DNA of 26,365 bases. It comes from a virus. Shown in pieces: positions 6,177-10,171 of the stretch. Within the stretch, counting starts at the first letter, position 1. Each line of letters begins with the position of its first letter. Under the pieces are notes generated by a model that made no database searches, was not told the DNA's origin, and was given only the letters and a program-made list of their open reading frames with translations. The stretch is taken from positions 1 to 26,365 of the IMG/VR virus record IMGVR_UViG_3300030382_000915. One strand, written 5' to 3'. A program made the translations under genes and the position numbers.

Positions 6177-6304
6177 TATTTTTTAAATGTTTTTAGTTTT
6201 ATATATTTTATTATTGCTGATATACCACCAAAAGTTAGTATAATATGAATCAAGCCGTGTGGCTCTCCGCAAAGTCCTAATATATGTTTAAAAAACTCTA
6301 TCAT
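6176..6304 (-). CDS. Small membrane protein, 42 aa
   Basis: An ATG at 6304 begins MIEFFKHILGLCGEPHGLIH, followed by a hydrophobic stretch (IILTFGGISAIIKYIKL) that could cross the membrane once, then a basic tail KTFKK. I have an uncertain memory of LGLCGEPH-type motifs at the N-termini of small phage membrane proteins of unknown function. It ends in TAATG overlapping the 92-aa gene, which supports it being translated. Confidence 0.5.
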   Translation of the reverse strand: MIEFFKHILGLCGEPHGLIHIILTFGGISAIIKYIKLKTFKK

Positions 6305-6310
6305 AGTTAC

Positions 6311-6391
6311 CTAACTAAAAAACAATAATGTAAATGTAAATACACCAAACATAAATAATAAGCATAAAGCTTCTTTTATTCTTTCGTTCAT
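6311..6391 (-). CDS. 26-aa hydrophobic peptide
   Basis: An ATG at 6391 follows a good AGAGGA ribosome-binding site. It encodes MNERIKEALCLLFMFGVFTF and then TLLFFS, a short charged head and one transmembrane helix, ending in TAG. Its size and shape resemble the many one-helix peptides of phage early regions. The function is unknown. Confidence 0.45.
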   Translation of the reverse strand: MNERIKEALCLLFMFGVFTFTLLFFS

Positions 6392-6435
6392 TATTTGTCC
6401 TCTTTTGTTATATTGGAATCGGGCAGAGGCTTCAT
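6391..6435 (-). CDS. Possible 14-aa leader peptide inside a hairpin
   Basis: An ATG at 6435, in the loop of the bulged hairpin at 6415-6468, opens MKPLPDSNITKEDK. Its TAA overlaps the ATG of the 26-aa peptide (TAATG), the junction type used by real genes here. A weak GGAA lies upstream. Translation would unwind one arm of the hairpin. I regard it as possible only. Confidence 0.2.
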   Translation of the reverse strand: MKPLPDSNITKEDK

Positions 6436-6468
6436 CTCAAGTTCCACGCATCTGCCCTTTTTGATTCC
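6415..6468 (-). promoter_or_regulatory. Bulged intercistronic RNA hairpin
   Basis: Two nested inverted repeats are perfect: GGAATC/GATTCC (6415-6420 with 6463-6468) and GGGCAGA/TCTGCCC (6421-6427 with 6451-6457). On one side they are separated only by five A/T bases. On the minus-strand transcript this is a 13-bp stem with a five-adenine bulge and a loop of about 23 nt. No U-run follows on that strand, so it is not a terminator for these genes. It lies immediately after the 77-aa gene and before the 26-aa gene and may protect or process the mRNA. Confidence 0.6.
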
Positions 6469-6472
6469 GTTA

Positions 6473-6706
6473 TTAATTAACAGGCTCATTTTGTATATGT
6501 GATAAAACTTGGTCCTCAATGTTGTATAATCTATTTCTAACTCGTTCTACAATTGAATAATTTCCGTGTTTTCTTAAATTAGACTGTCTTGTAGCATCAA
6601 CTTCTGGAAAATGATGTTTAATATTCATTTCTTCACATTCTAATAAATTTTTAACATCTTCTAAACAGTCTACAACTTGTTTTAAAGTAAATTCGTTTAT
6701 TTTCAT
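6473..6706 (-). CDS. Hypothetical protein, 77 aa, first gene of the early unit
   Basis: I start it at ATG 6706, 25 nt downstream of the structured RNA, with AAAGAG upstream. The product (MKINEFTLKQVVDCLEDVKN...) is helical and acidic at the front, with HHFPEVDATRQSNLRKHGNY in the middle and a charged helical end. No family is recognised. The frame stays open upstream to 6829, but that stretch is the inverted-repeat RNA and encodes an unlikely sequence; the upstream ATG at 6823 would make the mRNA leaderless. Being promoter-proximal, it may act very early in infection. Confidence 0.55.
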   Translation of the reverse strand: MKINEFTLKQVVDCLEDVKNLLECEEMNIKHHFPEVDATRQSNLRKHGNYSIVERVRNRLYNIEDQVLSHIQNEPVN

Positions 6707-6730
6707 TTTATTACTCTTTGTTAAATGATT

Positions 6731-6823
6731 ACCGGGACAAAAATTGGTGCTTAAACCGACCACAGACGTAAGTCCATTGTGGGTATGTCCCGGTGAATTA
6801 TTTGATTTAATCGGTTTAAGCAT
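6731..6823 (-). ncRNA. Structured RNA with pseudoknot topology at the predicted transcript start
   Basis: Two perfect inverted repeats interleave. The 12-bp pair TGCTTAAACCGA/TCGGTTTAAGCA occupies 6748-6759 and 6811-6822. The 9-bp pair ACCGGGACA/TGTCCCGGT occupies 6731-6739 and 6787-6795. The order along the RNA is stem1-5', stem2-5', stem1-3', stem2-3', which is an H-type pseudoknot arrangement. Between the two inner strands lies a third hairpin, CCACA/TGTGG with an inner GAC/GTC pair closing TTAC (about 6760-6783). The 5' edge matches the start site predicted from the -10 box at 6829-6834. It could be a 5'-UTR switch, a ribozyme or a stable small RNA. I do not recognise it as a specific known class. 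Confidence 0.55.
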
Positions 6824-6828
6824 ACCCA

Positions 6829-6858
6829 AGTATAACGATGCGGATATATTAAATGCAA
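6829..6858 (-). promoter_or_regulatory. Predicted sigma70-like promoter for the early unit
   Basis: On the minus strand, TTGCAT (6853-6858) and TATACT (6829-6834) are 18 bp apart. The -10 box matches the consensus at five of six bases; the -35 box is weaker. The expected start is near 6821-6823, exactly where the structured RNA begins. The site follows the late terminator by about 60 bp, in a very AT-rich stretch. Confidence 0.5.
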
Positions 6859-6920
6859 ATTATTTTTATTTATCATATACAGCCTTATAATTTCTAAGCA
6901 TACATATACTTAAAATAAAC

Positions 6921-6955
6921 AAAAAAGCCTCATATCGCTTGAATATAAGGCTTTT
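6921..6955 (-). terminator. Intrinsic terminator ending the late operon
   Basis: On the minus strand, AAAAGCCTTATAT pairs with ATATGAGGCTTTT around a 7-nt loop (TCAAGCG), with one G-U pair, and runs into a six-T stretch at 6921-6926. It lies 23 nt past the stop codon of the last late gene (6978). The plus strand has only four T residues after the stem, so it mainly stops minus-strand transcription. Confidence 0.85.
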
Positions 6956-6977
6956 AGAAGTATGTTTGTGCTTGTAC

Positions 6978-7289
6978 TTAGCTTTTGCCGTTGATACGTC
7001 CCTTTAAATAATTTAAATCGTCTGTAACATCATTAAGTTCTTTAACAATATCGTTTCTGTATTTTTGTGTGGTTTCGTCTGATCTATTCCATCTATCTAT
7101 TAATTTAACTGTTATATCAAAAGTAGAACGCACATTTCCTTCCATCTTTGATATGGCTTGACGTATCTGATCTAAATCTTCATTCTGTGCATTTTGGCTT
7201 TTAATTAAATTCATAATCATATAAGCAAATAAAGCACATACCAATCCAATTGCACCATATTCAGCATAAATTTTAACCATCGGACTCAT
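6978..7289 (-). CDS. Membrane protein with coiled coil, holin-like topology
   Basis: This 103-aa protein has one transmembrane helix near the N-terminus (about residues 11-29, GAIGLVCALFAYMIMNLI). A long charged helical tail follows (SQNAQNEDLDQIRQAISKME ... VKELNDVTDDLNYLKGRING) that looks like a coiled coil. The layout resembles small BhlA/UviB-type holin-like proteins and many phage accessory membrane proteins. It is the last gene before the terminator. A second lysis protein or a superinfection-exclusion factor are both possible. The true holin may instead be at 18030-18495. Confidence 0.65.
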   Translation of the reverse strand: MSPMVKIYAEYGAIGLVCALFAYMIMNLIKSQNAQNEDLDQIRQAISKMEGNVRSTFDITVKLIDRWNRSDETTQKYRNDIVKELNDVTDDLNYLKGRINGKS

Positions 7290-7303
7290 TTATTTTCTTT
7301 CAA

Positions 7304-7681
7304 TTATTTTCCTCGTGAATACCATTGGATAGATTTTTTTACGTCATCCGTAGTTAGTTCAAGTTTACCATCAAAATTTGCCTTCCAAACTTTTACTTTT
7401 TTACCATCCTTAAATAAGACTACACTAGGAAAGTTTCTCAATCTTAATTTTCTTACAGTTTCCGGTACGTTTTTACTTGGCAGTATAGTCATTATTGTCC
7501 CATAGTAAGCACTATCGCCATCCACAATAAACTTACCTTGATAAAAGTTTTGTTTACTATCTTCTGACCATTCAGCCGTAAACCTTACTAGGTGCATACC
7601 TTTGTATATTGCTCCGTAAAAATTTGAGTCTGTAACCTTCTGCTGACTAAAAACTAGAGATAATAATAATAATAATCTCAT
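7304..7681 (-). CDS. Secreted thioredoxin-fold protein lacking both active-site cysteines
   Basis: The N-terminus MRLLLLLSLVFSQQ looks like a short signal peptide. The body follows thioredoxin order: VTDSNFYGAIYKG, then LVRFTAEWSEDS (31-42), then LRNFPSVVLFKDGKKVKVW (81-99) with P85 in the cis-proline position, and a final helix. The segment AEWSEDS lines up with the classic AEWCGPC, so both redox cysteines are serines (S39 and S42). The protein has no cysteine at all, so it cannot act as a disulfide oxidoreductase. It may be a binding or chaperone module in the periplasm, like the redox-dead domains of the PDI family. The ATG at 7681 overlaps the upstream stop (ATGA). It sits in a row of membrane protein genes. 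Confidence 0.65.
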   Translation of the reverse strand: MRLLLLLSLVFSQQKVTDSNFYGAIYKGMHLVRFTAEWSEDSKQNFYQGKFIVDGDSAYYGTIMTILPSKNVPETVRKLRLRNFPSVVLFKDGKKVKVWKANFDGKLELTTDDVKKSIQWYSRGK

Positions 7682-8031
7682 CTGACTTTAATCCTTAAAT
7701 CGATTACTTGTTGTTTTAATATACCTATTTCCTGTTGCAGTTCTTCCATTGTCTCAAATATCTCGTCATTATCGTTTTGTAATTGTGAAATCTGTTGCTT
7801 GTATTGTTCGTACGAAGGCGACCAATTATAATCACTAATTCCTTTACTCGGATATTCTTGAGAAAATAAAGACACAGGTACAGGCAATTCTTTTGCTTCT
7901 TGTATATCTGCTTGTAATGCGTACCACATACCTATCAGACTAGCAAGTCCTGTTCCCGCTGCAATCATAGTCTGCAAAGATAAGGTAAACTTTGATCCTA
8001 ATATTTTTTCTTCACTTATTTCTTTACTCAC
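7678..8031 (-). CDS. Membrane-anchored coiled-coil protein, 117 aa
   Basis: It starts at GTG 8031 (GTGA overlap with the upstream stop). A hydrophobic helix lies at about residues 19-40 (LQTMIAAGTGLASLIGMWYAL), followed by a Pro/Tyr-rich segment (ELPVPVSLFSQEYPS, DYNWSPSYEQYKQQ). The C-terminus is a long coiled coil (QNDNDEIFETMEELQQEIGI and onward). The layout, one membrane helix plus an outer coiled coil, fits inner-membrane spanins and phage membrane anchors. No family is recognised. Confidence 0.6.
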   Translation of the reverse strand: MSKEISEEKILGSKFTLSLQTMIAAGTGLASLIGMWYALQADIQEAKELPVPVSLFSQEYPSKGISDYNWSPSYEQYKQQISQLQNDNDEIFETMEELQQEIGILKQQVIDLRIKVR

Positions 8032-8297
8032 TTTTTTAATCCCATTTTTTGTAATAAAGAGCGTTGTTCTTTTACTTCTTCTTCTAATTCTTTTAAATGT
8101 TCTTGTTCCATACCTTGCACAGCAGAAGTTAAAACTGTCACTCGATCTTCTATATCATTAAGTCTAATGCTTATCTCTTGAAATTTCATTTGTGCTTGAT
8201 ACCAACTGCTCACGACAATTCCCATTGCAGCTATTGCTTTAATTAAAAAAGCAATGCTTATATGTATTTGACTATCAGAGTTAATACCCTTTTGCAT
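8028..8297 (-). CDS. Membrane-anchored coiled-coil protein, 89 aa (candidate i-spanin-like)
   Basis: A hydrophobic helix at residues about 12-32 (HISIAFLIKAIAAMGIVVSSW) is followed by a continuous charged coiled coil (EISIRLNDIEDRVTVLTSAV, then EQEHLKELEEEVKEQRSLLQ). The ATG at 8297 lies inside the end of the upstream lipoprotein gene (17-nt overlap). The topology matches an inner-membrane spanin subunit, and the overlap with a lipoprotein gene recalls Rz/Rz1 pairs, though here the order is reversed. A membrane-tethered tail or envelope protein is the alternative. Confidence 0.6.
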   Translation of the reverse strand: MQKGINSDSQIHISIAFLIKAIAAMGIVVSSWYQAQMKFQEISIRLNDIEDRVTVLTSAVQGMEQEHLKELEEEVKEQRSLLQKMGLKK

Positions 8298-8505
8298 TTA
8301 ACGAATCCAAATCTTTTTGTATTGTCATTATTAATGAATCAGTTTCAAATATTAATTGACTTATTTCTTCAAAATCTTTATTGTATCCACCTATATAAAT
8401 ATTGTCATCACAAGAAGATACAATCATAAAAGTATATACAATAGCAACTACACCCGTAAGATTTAACAAGGTTTGTAAAAATCTTTCTATTCTATCTTTT
8501 TTCAT
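8281..8505 (-). CDS. Probable small lipoprotein, 74 aa
   Basis: I start it at ATG 8505, which overlaps the upstream stop (ATGA). It begins MKKDRIERF, then a hydrophobic stretch TLLNLTGVVAIVYTFMIV, then VSSC at 29-32. This fits a lipobox (V-S-S before Cys32), so the mature protein would begin with lipidated Cys followed by DDN. Asp at position +2 usually keeps lipoproteins in the inner membrane of enterobacteria. The rest is acidic and helical (NKDFEEISQLIFETDSLIMT...). It could pair with the coiled-coil protein encoded just downstream. An uncleaved membrane anchor remains possible. Confidence 0.55.
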   Translation of the reverse strand: MKKDRIERFLQTLLNLTGVVAIVYTFMIVSSCDDNIYIGGYNKDFEEISQLIFETDSLIMTIQKDLDSLNAKGY

Positions 8506-8669
8506 TTGTTTAACAAAGTTTGTTTTTTTATTTCTTCCTTTACAACTTTTTCTGGTACAGGGATTCCTAATTTCTTTTCCCATTTTTTCATAAAAGGCTC
8601 AAACGTGCCTTTAGCATCTGTTATTAAAACTATTACTGCAACTGTACAATGTAGATAGAACCAGGCCAT
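8502..8669 (-). CDS. Small membrane protein, 55 aa
   Basis: An ATG at 8669 overlaps the stop of the upstream gene (TAATG), and the gene ends in ATGA overlapping the lipoprotein gene. It encodes MAWFYLHCTVAVIVLITDAK, a single hydrophobic segment, and then a charged helical tail (PFMKKWEKKLGIPVPEKVVK..., EEIKKQTLLNK). It fits the one-helix-plus-polar-tail pattern of its neighbours. The function is unknown. Confidence 0.55.
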   Translation of the reverse strand: MAWFYLHCTVAVIVLITDAKGTFEPFMKKWEKKLGIPVPEKVVKEEIKKQTLLNK

Positions 8670-8974
8670 TAGTTTTTAGTCCCCCACGATTCTGTTCTTT
8701 GTTGTGGAGTATGGTCAAATGTTTTCGTTGGTGTATTCGTTCTATTTTCTCCACTACTTCTATTATATCCACCACCATTGTTATATGGTCTTTGTCTGTT
8801 GAATGTATCGGGATGTCTACCATACTCATAATAATATTCATTGGGATATGCTCTGTAAATATATCTTATTTGATATCTGTCGTAGTATTTAACTTTCTTA
8901 ACAGGCTTACCATCAGTCAATTCTTGAATGATTAATCCTGTGAAGATTCCAATTAAAAATGTACCCCAAGACAT
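8669..8974 (-). CDS. Membrane-anchored Tyr/Asn-rich protein, 101 aa
   Basis: The first 18 residues (MSWGTFLIGIFTGLIIQE) form a membrane anchor or signal anchor. The next part is rich in Tyr and Arg (YYDRYQIRYIYRAYPNEYYY). The C-terminal half is Asn/Gly/Pro/Thr-rich and probably disordered (YNNGGGYNRSSGENRTNTPT). The composition suggests an extended periplasmic or virion-surface tail. The ATG at 8974 overlaps the 36-aa gene's stop (TAATG). No family is recognised. Confidence 0.6.
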   Translation of the reverse strand: MSWGTFLIGIFTGLIIQELTDGKPVKKVKYYDRYQIRYIYRAYPNEYYYEYGRHPDTFNRQRPYNNGGGYNRSSGENRTNTPTKTFDHTPQQRTESWGTKN

Positions 8975-9084
8975 TATCTTTTATTTACCTTATGATATGC
9001 GGAAACTCTGCCAAGAGATAAAGCATTTTTTGTCCATCTTTCATTTCGTCTAACTCGCCATTTAGTTATAAATTTTTTAAGCAT
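8974..9084 (-). CDS. Basic 36-aa peptide
   Basis: An ATG at 9084 directly follows the TAA of the tail gene, with GAGGAAG upstream inside that gene. The product MLKKFITKWRVRRNERWTKN... is strongly basic and helical. It ends in TAATG overlapping the next gene. Coupling on both sides supports it. The function is unknown. Confidence 0.45.
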   Translation of the reverse strand: MLKKFITKWRVRRNERWTKNALSLGRVSAYHKVNKR

Positions 9085-10170
9085 TTAAAATTCTTCCTCT
9101 ACTGTTAAAGATACATTATAAATTTCTGGTGCAACTTGTGTCATATCTAAAGAGTTGTTTGCAAATCGACCAAATATATGTTCGGACTCTGCATTGTCAC
9201 CTTCGGAAGATTTGTCAATAGAAAAGATAAACGGCAAGTGATTGCCATTTGTTTTATTCCATACGTCTGAAATAAAGTTATCATCGTCTGCAATGATGTC
9301 GTATTCATCTGGCATCAGTTCTGTATTGCTTAAAAAGCTGTATTTCATATCATATATAATACGTCCACCATACATATCATATTGATTAGAAGCTGTGGTA
9401 AAAGGCGATTTAGACGTACTTGTTGCTGTCCTACCTATTGTCTTTAAATTGCTAAATCTCTGACCGCCGTGCGATTCTTGCAAGTCGTTTAATCTGTTGT
9501 ATGAAATCATTCGTGTAAGATCAAGGTCTGGTGAATGTGGCATTTCAAAATATTTTCCAATCATTACACAGCCAACAAAGGCATCTGTACTACCCCAAGT
9601 TCCATTTGTTGCAACTCCTGTATTAGTGGTGTTTCCTTCAAGCTGTATGCCCCAATACCTATTTGTTTGCTCTGCAAATCTTACAATTGTGCTTCCATCT
9701 GTTGCCGGTTCAACTACAACACTTTTTTGGTTTGCTGCTGCTAATGTCGTATCACCATTCACAACATCAATTACAGTATCGTCCGCCCAAGCAATATCTG
9801 CCGTGTCTGCGTTTGCACCATCAACCGCTGTAACATCACTTGCTGCGTCACCCGCAAATATTCTTATTTTACCAACAGCACTAACAAGATTGTGATTTAA
9901 TAAAGCAATATAATTTTTCTTAGACGTGTTTTGTGTATCTATTGTAATAAGTACGTGTGCATCTGTGTCTGCACTAGTGTCAAAGGTTACTTTGTTTAAT
10001 GGTCTTAAATCAAACAACTCTGCTGCTGATCCTGTTGTAAATGTTCCCATAAATTTATTGCTTGTATTTGATGCCGTAACTGCAACTAAATTAGCTTCTA
10101 CACCTCTTGACATTAAATAACTTACTTGGTCTGGATAGAAACGTGGTGTCCCTATGTTCATATTTGCCAT
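9085..10170 (-). CDS. Tail tip / distal tail structural protein, 361 aa
   Basis: A beta-rich protein with long runs of Thr, Ala and Asp, no cysteine-rich or enzymatic motif, and an acidic end (SLTVEEEF). It begins MANMNIGTPRFYPDQVSYLM. A middle segment (NRYWGIQLEGNTTN) resembles a jelly-roll or carbohydrate-binding-like beta sandwich, but this is a weak impression. It lies next to the 826-aa tail protein and after the tape measure, where siphoviruses encode distal-tail and tip proteins. I assign it from position and composition. Receptor recognition is possible but not shown. Confidence 0.6.
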   Translation of the reverse strand: MANMNIGTPRFYPDQVSYLMSRGVEANLVAVTASNTSNKFMGTFTTGSAAELFDLRPLNKVTFDTSADTDAHVLITIDTQNTSKKNYIALLNHNLVSAVGKIRIFAGDAASDVTAVDGANADTADIAWADDTVIDVVNGDTTLAAANQKSVVVEPATDGSTIVRFAEQTNRYWGIQLEGNTTNTGVATNGTWGSTDAFVGCVMIGKYFEMPHSPDLDLTRMISYNRLNDLQESHGGQRFSNLKTIGRTATSTSKSPFTTASNQYDMYGGRIIYDMKYSFLSNTELMPDEYDIIADDDNFISDVWNKTNGNHLPFIFSIDKSSEGDNAESEHIFGRFANNSLDMTQVAPEIYNVSLTVEEEF

Positions 10171-10171
10171 C

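Noticed and set aside
6421-6462. Terminator on the plus strand (GGGCAGA...TCTGCCC then T5)
   Set aside because: There is no plus-strand gene upstream for it to end. The flanking GGAATC/GATTCC repeat makes more sense as a longer stem in the minus-strand transcript.
6731-6795. tRNA or hammerhead ribozyme
   Set aside because: The 9-bp stem with internal hairpins is not a cloverleaf and ends in no CCA-like tail. No CTGATGA core or GAAA partner is present on either strand.
6707-6829. Longer N-terminus for the 77-aa protein (TTG 6829 or ATG 6823)
   Set aside because: These 40 codons coincide with two perfect interleaved inverted repeats, and the predicted transcript start leaves no room for a ribosome-binding site. 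Leaderless translation from 6823 remains a formal alternative.
9497-9895. 132-codon open frame on the plus strand opposite the tail-tip gene
   Set aside because: It is antisense to a well-supported tail gene, has biased composition and no ribosome-binding site in a plus-strand context.
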